From positions 250,001 to 314,000 of the forward strand of contig JAJEKV010000322.1 of assembly GCA_021234155.1 (NCBI GenBank): a stretch of DNA of 64,000 nt, read 5' to 3'. The stretch comes from Isoetes taiwanensis (taxonomy: Eukaryota; Streptophyta; Lycopodiopsida; Isoetales; Isoetaceae). Every line of letters starts with the position of its first letter. The first letter of the stretch is position 1. Shown here one piece after another: positions 11,220 through 22,262 of this stretch. Under the pieces are notes generated by a model that was given only the letters and a program-made list of their open reading frames with translations, did not search any database and was not told where the DNA came from. Position numbers and translations under genes: made by a program.

Positions 11220-12974
11220 CTAGTAATGGTACCCAGCGTTGCTGGGCATAAGTTGGGAACCTGTGTAGACGAAAATATATTCATCTCAGACTCCTTTTCA
11301 TAAATCTAATAGAATAGAAACCAAGTCCAGCATTGCTGGGCTATAATAGGTTTTTGTATATTCAACACCCTTCCCTTTCCGTTGTCTTTTGCTCTATCCC
11401 ACGTTTCCTTATTTCATCATTCTCTTACGCCCTTTCTTTTTCCCTTTTCCCTTATTCCTATTTTCCCTACACGTCTTCTTTTCCCCTTCTCCCTTTTTTC
11501 TTTTTTTTTCCTTCTCCCTCCCCTTCCATTCCCTTCTCTTTCCGCTTTTCTTTTTCCCTTTCCCTTTTTTTAATGGATTTTTTCCCTTTCCTTTTTAGTC
11601 TTTCCCCTTTCTTCCTAATTTTCCTGTGCCCTTTTTCCTTTTCCCTTTCCTCTTCCTTTTCCTTTTCCCATGCCCCTTTTTTTTGTTTTCTTTTTTTCCA
11701 TCTTTTTTTTTACCCTTTTACTTTTCCCTCCTCCCCCCTCCCCCCTCCATCTCCATTTTCCTTCCTTTTTTATCCTTTCTCTACCCTTTCCCTTTTTCCC
11801 GTGCCTTTTTCCCATTTCCCTTCCTTCTCCTTTTCTTTTTTCCCTTGCCATTTTCCACTCCTTTTTTCCCACTTTTTTTTACGTGTCCCTTTTCCTCCTT
11901 TCCTTACCCTCTTCCCCTTTTCCCTTTTTCTCTTTCCTTATTCCCCTTTTTCTTTTTTCTTTTTTCATTTTCCATGCTTATTTTCCCTTGCTTTCTTTCC
12001 CTTTACTCACCCTTTGCCTCTTCCATTTTTCAAGCGCCCTTTCCTCTTTCCTCTCCCTTTTCCTCGCGCCCTTTTTCCCTTCCTTTTCCCCCTCCCTTTT
12101 TTGCCTCCCTTTTCCTTTTTCCTTTGCCTTCCTTTTTCATCCCTTCCCCTTTTCCATGTGTCATTTTTCCCTTCCCTTTTCCCCTTCCTTTTTCCATTTC
12201 TTTTTCCATTTCTTTTTTCATTTTTATTTTTTAATACCTTTTCCATTCCTTTTTCCTCACCTTTTCTACGTGCTCCTTTTCCTCCTTTCCCACCCTCTTC
12301 CCCTTTTCCCATTTTCCATTTCCCTATCCCCCTTTCTCCTTTTCCTTTCCCCTTTCCCATGCCCTTTTTCCCTTTCTTTTTTTTCTTTTCCTCACCCTTT
12401 TCCTTTTCAAAATTTTCCCATGCCCTTCGCCTCTTCCACTTTTCCATTTTCCTCTCTCGTTTTCTCGTGCTTTTTTTCCCTTCCCTTTTTGCCTCCTTTT
12501 TTATTTTTCCTTTTCCTTTTTATTTTCCCATGTCTTTTTTCATCTCTCCACCATTTGTTTCTTTCCCTTTTTCCCTTCCCTTTTCCTCCTTTCCTCACCC
12601 TTCACCTTTTCTCGTTGCCCTTTTTCCCTTCCTTTTCCTCCCTCTCCCTTTTCTTTTACCTTATTTTATCCTTTTTCCCATACTATTTTTCCCTTTCCTC
12701 ACCCTTTTCCTCTTCCCCTTTTTCCCATGTCATTTTCCCTTCCCTTTTCCCCTTTCCCCCTTCCCCTTTTCCTCGTGGCTTTTTATCCTTCATTTTCCCC
12801 TTTTGTCCTCCCTTTTCCTTTTCTTCTTCCTCTTAAGAGATCAAAGCGTGACTAATCACAGTGGTGGGAAGTCCTGCGATAAATCTCGACCTCTGAATGT
12901 AATCGGATGATCTCAACCATCCAAATTAGGGTTTCATTCAAGACATACTTACGCTATAACATTATAATATAAGA
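11220..12974 (-). mobile_element. Helitron C (non-autonomous)
   Basis: Bounded by CTAG (11,220-11,223, 3' end on the minus strand, with hairpin cccagc-gtt-gctggg) and by a minus-strand 5' end TCTTATATTATAATG (ending 12,974). It lies between A (11,219) and T (12,975). The second chromovirus copy lacks it at the corresponding place (about 48,020), which acts as an approximate empty site. It is a close relative of Helitron A: the two share flanking wording on both sides of the pyrimidine tract and differ mainly by tract-length indels. Confidence 0.9.
11365..12835 (+). repeat. Polypyrimidine tract of Helitron C
   Basis: About 1.5 kb of C/T-rich DNA collinear with 250-1845. It creates a 525-codon low-complexity frame (11,333-12,910), not considered a gene. 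Confidence 0.9.
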
Positions 12975-13238
12975 TATGAAATGTTGAAATTTTGTATAAC
13001 TTAATGTCATAATAACTGAGATAGCGAATACCTTGTTTAATGATGTTATGTATTGTTAAGTATTCCATAGTATGATGACGTGATAATGTTTTAAAAAAAA
13101 AAAAAAATAATTACCTTAGGGTAATCCTGGTAAATGTATAACTATTATATTGTATGCATCACGTTGATTGCAGATTCCAGATTAGGAAGATCCCAAGGTG
13201 GGGAGACCCACGATCTTCGGCGGACAAAGATCATTTTC

Positions 13239-13251
13239 AAGGTGGGGAGAA
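13239..13251 (+). promoter_or_regulatory. Polypurine tract of chromovirus 1
   Basis: aaggtggggagaa directly before the LTR start TGTGACGTT. The same sequence precedes the LTR at 48,282. Confidence 0.8.
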
Positions 13252-14803
13252 TGTGACGTTCTAGCACGTGATACGGTCCCGGGGACGTATCGCATCGCCC
13301 GTCCGCAGCGTACCGCGCCACTCCGACCGACGTGTATGCCAACGGATAGCCAGGTAAGTAGCCCTTGGGGGCAACTTGTTAGATATGTTCACATGTTATT
13401 AATGTGCACATGTGCACATTAATGTGGGCACACCTTTCCATGTTGGCATATTTTGCCACCTAGCCATTAAAGGCAAGTGGGGCCTTTTCAATTATCCCAC
13501 ATGCCAAAAATGGGTAATTGAAAACCCTAGCCTAAACCCCATGTCTATTTAGGGTAGGAAAACCCTAACTTGCTAGTTTTTAGGCCCTTAGGGTTTTAGA
13601 GCTCAGTTTTGGCTGCCCGTGAGCCAAAACCGCCTCCCGCCGACGCCTGCTTAGCGGGCGCCATCGGTTCCCCTGAATTGATCAGCCCGGCGAGGATGGT
13701 TGAACTCAGTCGAGGAGGAGCCACTCAAGGATCGTATTTGGTCAATTTAATAGCTTAAGACGTCTTCTAGTCAAAGAATCGAGAGGGTTTAGACTATTAA
13801 GTTGGCCATAGCAGACTATCTAGATCTTAGATCTCGGACACTAACTAAAGAACCTAACTCTATAATTAGATCTAGTTCTTTAGTTCTTCTCGGTGATGTA
13901 TTTGGATGATGTATTTACGTGGAACTCCTTGTATTGGGAAGGGGGGTAGAGGCTCTAAAGCTTGTAGTTGATGCTCCTAGAGTAGCCTCTCTAGCACACT
14001 TGTAGATTCGCCCTCAGGTACAAGAGCCACACACGGTTGTGGGTGAAGGGGCCGACCGCTAAAGAGGAGGTTCATGTTCTCGACTCTTGAACGATCCCCC
14101 GGTGTGTAAAGCCTACAAGGGGATCATTGTGACCAGGTCTAATGGCTTACCACCGAGTGCGGGTAAGGCATGGGCTCACCCGTGAAGTGGTGTACACTTT
14201 CGGTGGGTTGGTCGAATGAGGCGGTGGCCCCTCTAGTCACCTTGAGTCGGCATGTAGATCTCGGAGGGAGTGATCCCTACCGCCCCATCGGAACCGGGAG
14301 GATGAGACCCGAGGGAATAGCCCCGCCCGGCTATGCATCCGGCGGGCTGATCAGGTCCCCGACACTTTTCAGCCTACTGCGCAAAGTGTGCACGGAGGGG
14401 CGGATGGAGTGGACAACCCTATGCCATGTTCTTATGCCAGCCAACTCCATTGCCATGAATTCATGGCTGAACTATCTAACGGAGACCCAAGCCGGGCCAC
14501 CCCTTGAGTCCGGAGCCTTGGGTAGGGATTCCTATGTGATGTGCTGACCATTGTCTATGCAGATGTTGATATACCATCCCTCGGGGTGGATGGGGGATTC
14601 TGTTGGTACTGACATGTATGTTTACGCTTCCGCAGCTAGGTAGGCCCTGAGGGAGACAGGGTAGAATGACACCTTCACTCTTCCCACTGGGACTCGTTAC
14701 GGATGCGTGATATGTGGAGGGGCCTCAGACATGATGGAGCCGGTGTGGGGAAGAACTCACATTTTGTATACGGTGAGAGCATTACATACCAGTAGGGGAC
14801 GTC
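13252..14803 (+). repeat. 3' LTR of chromovirus 1
   Basis: Starts TGTGACGTTC. The first 0.7 kb and last 0.6 kb align with the LTRs at 36,470 and 48,282, including 'aaggcaagtgggg', 'cgccagccaactccattgcc'-type wording and 'gtaggggacgt' at the end. The middle (about 14,000-14,290) differs, and total length is about 1.55 kb against 1.8 kb. It is therefore another subfamily. The terminal ACA expected from the inverted start is missing; the boundary to copia is placed at 14,803. Confidence 0.8.
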
Positions 14804-14806
14804 CGC

Positions 14807-15229
14807 GGATATTGTTTTCAACTTGGAAAAAGCACCATCTCCTAGTGTAGTAAAAAGCAACCTACAATTTCCTTATCAAGTGTTGAAGCAGAATATATAG
14901 CTATTTGCCAAGCAACAAAAGAAGCTATATGGCTCTGCAGATTACTCGAAGACATTATGATACCTTCACAAGGACCAGTGTTAATCAAGACTGATAGCAC
15001 AAGTTGCATCAGCATGGCAACACAACCAAGAATCAATGCTAGATCAAAACATATTGAGATCCAGTATCACTTTGTACGAGAAAAAATTCTTGAGAAGAAG
15101 ATTCAACTTCAATATTGCCCCACTGAAGACATGGTAGCAGATTTTCTTACAAAACCTCTACCAACAGACAAATTTATTCTATGCAGACAAAGCCTCAACA
15201 TAGAAGACAGTCCGACAGGCATCGGCTAA
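14807..15229 (+). pseudogene. pol: Copia pol C-terminus: RNase H fragment
   Basis: Reads GYCFQLGKSTIS, then an in-frame stop (TAG 14,843-14,845, where copia elements have Trp), then SKKQPTISLSSVEAEYIA, EAIWLCRLL, DSTSCISMA, RSKHIEIQYHFVREK and DFLTKPLPTDKF, to a natural stop at 15,227-15,229. These are the ordered Ty1/copia RNase H blocks, including the LSSVEAEY and DSTS acidic positions. RNase H degrades the RNA strand during reverse transcription. The 5' part was separated by the insertion of chromovirus 1, so it is a remnant; the remaining frame is otherwise intact. Confidence 0.92.
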
Positions 15230-15236
15230 GGGGGAG
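15228..15236 (+). promoter_or_regulatory. Copia polypurine tract
   Basis: aagggggag between the pol stop codon and the LTR start TGTTAACGG. Confidence 0.75.
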
Positions 15237-15600
15237 TGTTAACGGAATAGATTCTGAGAGGTTATCCGCTGCCTCTCATCCAACGCACACCTTCGCCACG
15301 TCATTCCTTTAGCCACATAGACTTGTCCACCTCATCAATCCATGACTCCAATAGTCATACCCTTTCCAATAACCATGTCCTTTCCCAAAAGACATGTCCT
15401 CATGACCTTTCATATGCCCTTTCACCTGCTTACATAAACTGTCCTATTTCCCATATTCACAACACATTCAACTCAAGTATTCCACAACTACGGGGGAGCC
15501 CTTCCAGACTGCAACTGTCTCAAGACAGATATGTACTCTCATATTCATACATGAATATATGATTCCATTATTTATTCAATTATGTGTGAATATATAAGGT
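15237..15600 (+). repeat. Copia 3' LTR (right end unresolved)
   Basis: Begins TGTTAACGGAATAG right after the polypurine tract. No second copy is in the window, so the right boundary is approximate; the adjacent minus-strand Ty3 element begins by about 15,600-15,640. Short open frames inside are not considered genes. Confidence 0.6.
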
Positions 15601-15639
15601 TCTTGTTTTTTTTGCCATATGCATCATATTTAATTTCAG

Positions 15640-17028
15640 AAATGGGCCTTCCCATGGGCTTTGAAATTTGGATAGATGCTACTTAGTGGTCCTACACAAC
15701 ACCAACTGCCCTTCCTCAAATGGATTGACAACCTGTAACTTGTCTTTGATAAGCTTTACTTTCTGTTTATGCCTCATATTGAAGTCTGCTGCTTCTTGTC
15801 TCATCTCTTGCAATTGCAGCAAATCATCCATCCTATTATGCACTTGATTTGGAGTTGGAACTTCTCCCAAATTCTCATAATAAGGTAACTCCACAAATGA
15901 ACACAAAGGAATGTCCAAATGAATAGGCATCACAACTTGCACTCCATAAACCAATTCAAATGGTGTAAATCCTGTAGCCAACTTGTAAGTACATCTGAAA
16001 CTCCATAAGGCACCTATCAAGGCTTCATGCCAATTTCTTTGATTATTCATTGTTTTAGCCAAGATAGCTTTCAAAATTTTGTTAGTAGACTGAGCTTGCC
16101 CATTTCCCTGTGGATAATAAGCAGAAGCTTGCACGTGTTGAACACCAATCTTTTCTGTGAACTGAGCTACTACTTTCCCCATGAAATGAGTTCCCCGATC
16201 AGACAAAAGAATGGTTGGAACACCAAACCGAGAAATCAAATTGTGATAAAGAAAGCTTACTGTGGTATTTTCTGTAGCATGCTTTGCTGACTACCCACTT
16301 CGTAAACATACATGTGGCTGCCAAGATATACTTATGACCTTTGGAAGATGGAGGATTGATAGGCCCAATGTAATCCAATCCCCACATATGAAATGGACCA
16401 ACGCTCAAAATAGGATGGAATGGCATATTATTGTGGCCTGTCAATTGTTTATGCCTTTGACACTTCTCACATTTGCTAACAAAGTCTCTAGTGTCCTTGT
16501 AAAGAGTTGGCCAATAATATCCCCAATGAAGGATCTTCATAGCTGTGGTTCTGGCTGCAAAATGCCCCTGACAATCATGTGCTTGCTGCAACAAATCATG
16601 AGTTTGCTGACTAGCAACACACCTTAATAAGAGACCTTCCATAGTCCTCTTATAAAGAATAGCCTCATGCACCACATAACCAGCTGCTTGTACTCTAAGA
16701 GCATGCTTTTGTTGCTTTGAAAATGATGAAGGATAAGTCTGATCTTGTAAATACCTGTATATATTGGAATACCAAAGATCCACGGTCTCAATGAACCCTT
16801 GTAATACTCCATTATCCTGAAATGCTACTTGCTGGTCTGTTTCCTCTTCTATTTCAGCACCACTACTCAAATAGGCACTTGGATTATGAGCTCCTTGAGC
16901 CATCTTAACATACTTCAACTCAAATTCTTGTATGATAAGAGCCCATCTTGTAAACTTAGGATCTTGGACAGTCTTGTTATAAATGCATGGCAATGGGTTC
17001 ACATCCATATGAATATGTAGCATTATAA
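15640..17028 (-). pseudogene. pol: Ty3 RNase H end and integrase
   Basis: Starts with HMDVNPLPCIYNK and FTRWALIIQEFELKYV (RNase H end). The integrase zinc-binding wording follows (CQGHFAARTTAMKIL, then CEKCQRHKQ), then core WGLDYIGPI, LLSDRGTHFMG, and YYPQGNGQAQSTNKIL. A frameshift at about 16,200-16,240 splits it, and a stop (tag) interrupts LVLCRTTK-HLSKFQSPWEGPF near 15,680. In the third catalytic position the expected Glu of GQAE is Gln (GQAQ). The first two aspartates are present. Integration would be disabled as read. The RNase H domain is cut from its front half by the insert at about 17,029-19,212. Confidence 0.9.
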
Positions 17029-17267
17029 CAGGGGGTTTTTTTTGTGATTTTATACGCTTTTTGGCATGGTTTTCATATGATTTCACGAGCGTATTCACCT
17101 GGACGTACTAAACAGTATTTCTAGAGTGCACTCATTTGTTAGCCATTGATTTTAAAGAAGAGGGAAAATCGTGTGGTTGTGGGGCTTTTATTGTTAATAT
17201 TAGGTTTGTCAAATATTAGGTTAATATTAGGGTTCGGATTTGCTTGTAGTTTGTTTCTGCACAGGAG

Positions 17268-17630
17268 CTGCTTCCAGGCCTGGGCCACCAGTTAGTGATA
17301 ATTCTTACGATGTTTCAATGCAGATCTGGAGAAATTGGAGAGATGGATTTGAGCCGATTACGGTTTGGAAACCAATAGCAGCTGAAGGGTGGCTCTTGGT
17401 TGCGTGGCTGTTGCAGGATATGTTGAGCCAAGTTTGGAAGTTATGAGATGCGCCAAGGCAGAGTTGGTTGATGAATCAACTGTTGACATGCATCCAGTAT
17501 GGCAAATAAACAAGCCGTGGCATTGTGCATTTAATCAAGTTGGTATTGAATCACTTAGCTTTATCGCTTCTGTGCAAGATGCACGAAAAAATTTACGACC
17601 AAGAAGTTTGAGTTGTGATCAGCTTAAATG
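17268..17630 (+). pseudogene. Captured exon fragment, possibly VPS13/VPS62-like
   Basis: Preceded by a splice-acceptor-like 'tttctgcacag'. The frame reads IWRNWRDGFEPITVWKPIAA, EGW; one base is then missing and it continues ALGCVAVAGYVEPSLEVMRC, VDMHPVWQINKPWHCAF, ending DQLK and a stop at 17,628-17,630. The WxP...LGxVAVxGYxEP pattern recalls repeats in plant VPS13/VPS62-type (DUF946-like) proteins, which act in lipid transfer and membrane traffic. That is a family resemblance by memory, not a search result. It carries a frameshift and no full gene, so it is probably a transduplicated fragment. Confidence 0.4.
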
Positions 17631-18838
17631 ATTCGTCAGTGCAAACTGCACTGGTGGATCCCATGTACAGAATCAGAATGCATAGAATTTTTGTATATAA
17701 GATCCTGGGAAAGCATCCCATGCATTTAGATCCGGTAGGAGATTTCTGATATTGGGCCAGGGTAGAAATGGGTAGCTAAATCGGCCACAACTGGGTGGAT
17801 TGACAACTACAGCTGTAAAACGCGAGCTCCATGTAGATTAGGAAGTGTTATTGTTTGATCTGATATTTGGGGAGATCGGATCATTTGGGGCGGCAGCCTG
17901 CAACAAATTGGTTTCTACAAATCAGCTTCCTCAACTCTGAGTTCTCCTAAAGCTCCGATTTGTCAGAACAGAGCTGCCAATACCTCTTTGGACAGCATAT
18001 TGGCAGCCAGCATCGACCACCCCTGCAATCGTTTTATCCGGCAAGGGCATCTGGAGCTGTGACTTATTCCTGTGGCCGAAGTAATTGGAGAGGAGAAGCC
18101 TCCCTTGTTCTGCTCTTGGCACAACCATCTTGCAGCATTGGCGTCCTTTGATTCTGAGATTTATATGAAAGGTCGAGCTTTCTATTGAGTTTCCAGAGCC
18201 TTGGATAAGTTGAAATGATATACCGATTCCTCAATCCATGTTCTAAATGTGTGATCTGTATCTATTTGAGATGTTTGTAGTTCTAGATAAGTTTCCAGTT
18301 TTCTTACATAATTTTACATTAGCGGACAACAATATGCAGGTAACAGTGACATTATCCAATTCCTTTTGGCTTGTCTTGTCAAGCGTGATGGCTACACAAC
18401 GCGTTCATATCAGTATGCTTACATTCCAATGCTCTTTTTCCATTCGAATCCGATTGGTCGTATAATAAATCAATTTGCAAAACACAGGAGATATTTGATC
18501 GAAGTGTTGCGATGTGGGCAAACATATTTTTGATTATGTTTTTCCAACTTATGTCAACATTTGTGCTCATTGGCATTGTGAATACAGTGTCACTTTGGGC
18601 AATCCTGCCTCTTTTGATACCTTTTTACGTTGCCTCATTCTATCGCTGGAACTATCAGATATGCTGCTTGTTTGCAATTGTCATATTTGTTTTTAGTCCA
18701 ATCTTGTTGGGACACCATATAACTGTAGTAATCACACTATCGAATCAAGCAATGCTTCTTTCCTAGTATTTGTCTCTTTGGGGTCAAGCTTTGCATTTGC
18801 AGTGCCTTTGCATGCTTATGTTTTATGTCTAGTTTGCT

Positions 18839-19112
18839 GTTTGGGTGCATTTCACACGGGGGGTTACGTAGGGCAGCGAGAGCCCCAAAAAAATATTTAC
18901 AATACATGTACAAAATTAACACCATTAAGTACATTCTCTCGAACCTTATAGTATTTTGCAAATCTCAATATACAGTATACAAAAACTTGTACATGCATAC
19001 CCCACAAACGAGGATCGCTATGTACGGTCTAGATCTTGGAATAAAGGGCAAATATGCCCATCCGACAGCTCTCGATGCCCGGAGTAACCCCCCGTGTGAA
19101 ATGCACCCAAAC
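18839..19112. mobile_element. 274-bp MITE with perfect 29-bp TIRs
   Basis: 18,839-18,867 (starting GTTTGGGTGCATTTCACACG) is the exact inverse of 19,084-19,112. The interior is AT-rich without genes; gcagcgagagc near the left end is echoed inverted near the right. No clear target duplication is seen. A Mutator- or Harbinger-type origin cannot be decided. Confidence 0.85.
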
Positions 19113-19212
19113 CAAAGGGGGTTTAAGGGGGATTTTATTTTAAATGTGTTAAATACAATGGTTTGTGTTAATAACATTAATGATAGTTGTGTGTTGATTG
19201 TAAACGTACTGT

Positions 19213-22211
19213 ACATTTGCTGAATTCCATTGTGACGGAAGAAGATAATGTCTAAATTTGTTCAAGGCCCACTTCAATGCCAACCCAAGATGCTCCACAT
19301 GAGTCCATTTCTGCTCTTGTGGAGTTAACAACCTGCTAGCATAGTAATTCACATCATAATGCTTTTGCTGACATAATGTGACAGCCAAAGCTTGCTCCCA
19401 AACTGTAAAGAATAAATAAAACGGCTCACTCATTCTTGGAGGAATCAGCAAAGTTCTCTCTTTTAATTGTGCAAGGCACCATTCAAATGCTTCTTGAGCA
19501 TCTTCCTTCCATCTAAAATGCTGCCCTGGCTTCATACAAGCCACAAGTGACTGGGTTACTTTAGCAAAATTATGCAAATACCTCATACTAAAACTGAGTT
19601 GGCCATATAAGCTTCTCACTTGGGATACATTTGTAGGTGGTTTGATCTTCTCCAAGGCTACAATCTTACCATGATCCACTTGTAATCCCTTTTCTGAAAC
19701 ATAATTGCCCAATAGTTTTCCTCCTCTAGTGAAGAAAATACACTTAGCAGGATTTAAACTTATACCATACAGCCGGCATCTTTCAAGAACGTTTCGGAGA
19801 TGATCCAAGTGATCCTTTCTTGGATTAGAAAATACTGTTAAGTCATCTATAAAGACTCTCAAAAAGTCTAAAATATCATAAAAAGCATATGTCATAGCTC
19901 GCTGAAATGTGGCTGGAGCATTTGTAAGGCCAAAAGGTAATACCTTATAAGCATAGATGCCAAAAGGTGTTCGAAAAGCCGTCATTGCTTGATGTGGTGG
20001 ATAGATTTGGATCTGATTATATCCTGAGTAACCATCCAAGAAAGAATAGGCCTGATTTCCTGCAACAATATCCAGCAAAGTGTCTATGAATGGTGTAGGA
20101 AAATGATCTCTTTTGGTAGCTTTGTTGAGATCCCTGTAATCAATGCATACTCGGATTGAGTTATTTGGCTTTCTCACTGGTACAATAGAACTGATCCAAT
20201 CTTAATTTGGCACTGGTACAATAAATCCTGCCTCCAAAAGCTTCATGACTTCAACATTTACTTGCTCCTCTATTGCTGGACTCATTCTCCTTTGAGCTTG
20301 TTGGACTGGTTTTGATCCTTGTTTCAAATCAATGGTATGAACCACAACCTCCGGTGGAATGCCTTTCAATTCTTTGTAATTTCTTGCCAAAACATCCCTG
20401 ATTTCTCTTAACAAAGATATCAAATCACGTTCCTCCTCTTGAGTAAGATCGCCTCCAATAGTAACCAATTCTTCTTGATTGCCTTGAGAAATATTGATGT
20501 TCTTGACTGAATGTGGTGACTGTAATGAAGGTGGTGAATGTGATGACGAATGTGGTGAATATGGTGATTGTAGTGAATGTGGTAACAGTGATGAATGTGG
20601 TGCGTATGATGACTGTGGTGACTGTAATGGATGTGGTGGATGTGATGATTGTGATGAATTTGGTGCATGTGGTGACTGTAATGACTGTGGTGAATATGGA
20701 CTGATCTGATTTACCTCATCCTCCAGAATGTGCGCATGCCACCAAGCTGCTTGTCCTTGTATAGTGGGCTGATTTCTGTTTACCCCATCCATGCTTGATG
20801 TCAAAATCAGCATCTCTACTTGATCTTGATCAATTCCTTGCTGAAATAAAGTCTCCCCAATGGGACTTTGAATGGACTCTTCCTGCATGTTCACAAGAGT
20901 CTCTTGTAACTCATCTTCACCAATACTTTCAAGTCTTTGGATATACTTATTGGCAACTTGCTGCTGTAAATGACATATTTCTGAAATTTGGGTACCTTTT
21001 AACCACTTGTACAAAGTCTTATCTTCCCTGTCACCCACTTCCAAGACATGAAAACAACTAAGACCTTGCTGCCCTGACACCATAGCATTCTCTTTGCAGA
21101 TTTCTAACTGCGGGGTGCTCAAAGAAGAATTGCAAAGAAAGGTACCTTTTGCTGATTTCAGAGGATGATCTATAGTAACCTTGTGTTCTCCTTGAAAGAT
21201 GTTCATTTCGCGCTTCCTCCATGAAGTCTTAGCTTGTACGGCATCTAACCACGTACGACTCAGCAACAAAGTATAAGTTTCAGCATGCACACTCTCTGGA
21301 AATTTCAAATCCATGAAATCCAAGATTGCTTCCACCTCATAGACCTTGCATAAGACATTTCTTATGACTCCCATAGGCTGCACCTTCATTTGATTGAATG
21401 CTTTGAGCATCATAGTTGTCGGTTCCATCATTTTCAATCCAACTTGAAGCATTATATGATAAGGCATTACATTCACTCCGCTTCCGGTATCTATGTTGGC
21501 ATCTTTGATTAAATATCCATTGATACTTACATCACAAAGAAATGGCCCAGGATCCTTGGATTGCCGGGCTGGTGGCTCCATTCTCCTCTTGTCGGTATCA
21601 TTTGATATGATTTGTTGGACTGAAATTTCTGATTTTGTTCTTCCCCGTAACTCTTGTAACAAACTTGGAGAATAATGCATCAATTGCTCAAGAGTAAGTG
21701 TAACTTTAGTGGCCAAAACTTGGCTGATCACATCATCTTCATTTTGAATTTCCTCATCCACCATAGGAGGCATCACTATGGGCTGATTTTCTTCTATAGA
21801 CTGAAATTGTTCTGTGGGCAGCACATTGAATTGCACCTTCTTAGGTGCTGACACCTTCAAAGCTTGTTCCTTCAAAGCCTTTGGAAAAGAGGTCTTAATC
21901 TTCTCCGCAATTGGCACTACTCTTGGTTCTTGAACCACCTTTTGTGATCTTGTAACTGCATTTACTTCTCCAATCTCTTCTTCTTGCTGAAATGGGTCAT
22001 GCTCCACCTCAACAAATCCACAATTTACTACTGATTTTGCCTTCTCTTGCTTCTTAAGCTCCTCAATAAGAGCCTTAACTTGAGGATTTTCAATGTACTT
22101 TGCATCTTGAATGCGAACATCATTATTAGGAAGAGGTACTGATTCAAACACTTGCTGCTTTGGTGGATACTTGTTGGTTGCCCATTCTGGTTTCCCATGG
22201 TTTTCCAACAA
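19213..22211 (-). pseudogene. pol: Ty3 protease, reverse transcriptase and RNase H
   Basis: On the minus strand: a long N-terminal part, then the aspartic protease block (FLCDVSINGYL, ANIDTGSGVNVMPYH). A Ser/Pro/His/Gln-rich repeat linker follows, then RT: RVCIDYRDLNKAT, AYSFLDGYSGYNQI, VLPFGLTNAPATFQRAM, and the catalytic box VFIDDLTVFS (Phe-Ile-Asp-Asp). RNase H follows up to RHYLLPSQ. One in-frame stop (taa, 20,202-20,204) lies just before RT (VPVPN-stop-DWISSIVPV); otherwise the frame runs about 1000 codons. It makes cDNA from element RNA and cleaves the polyprotein. The single stop and the insert at 19,212 inactivate it as read. Confidence 0.93.
20505..20705 (-). repeat. Minisatellite encoding the PR-RT linker
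   Basis: About 200 bp of degenerate 9-15 bp units (tgtggtgaatgtgatgactg type) in frame with pol. They give repeated SPHSLQSPHS-type wording between protease and RT. Units can be gained or lost in threes without breaking the frame. Confidence 0.85.
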
Positions 22212-22262
22212 GTAGTCTCATCATCCTTGAATTTATCACATAACTTGCAATATAAATGAGCC

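Larger units (their letters stand above)
8942..14803 (+). mobile_element. Chromovirus 1 (Ty3/gypsy), 3' half
   Basis: The 3' part of a chromodomain-bearing Ty3/gypsy element: RNase H end, integrase, chromodomain, 3' noncoding region, polypurine tract and 3' LTR. Its 5' half lies left of the window, beyond the TIR element inserted at 8942. Helitron C is inserted in its 3' noncoding region. The whole element is itself inserted in a copia RNase H gene, which resumes at 14,804. Its LTR belongs to the same family as those at 36,470 and 48,282 but to a divergent subfamily. Confidence 0.85.
17029..19212. mobile_element. Unclassified insertion in the Ty3 RNase H domain
   Basis: Protein wording before (RHYLLPSQ, right side) and after (VIMLHIHMD, left side) is contiguous in Ty3 RNase H, so about 2.2 kb has been inserted. 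The exact edges, a target duplication and terminal repeats could not be established by eye. It contains an exon-like segment (17,268-17,630) and a MITE (18,839-19,112); 17,640-18,780 holds nothing recognisable. Confidence 0.7.

Noticed and set aside
15237-15600. 3' LTR of the minus-strand Ty3 element.
   Set aside because: This segment starts TGTTAACGG after a copia polypurine tract and shares nothing with the 23,640-23,999 LTR.
18514-18766. Hydrophobic 84-codon frame (18,512-18,766) resembling a membrane protein.
   Set aside because: AT-rich shadow frame in an unclassified insert; no start context, homologue or conserved pattern.
20420-20709. His-rich and Asp/Gly/Cys-rich frames over the linker repeat.
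   Set aside because: They are other frames of the pol minisatellite; the frame in phase with protease and RT is the real one.
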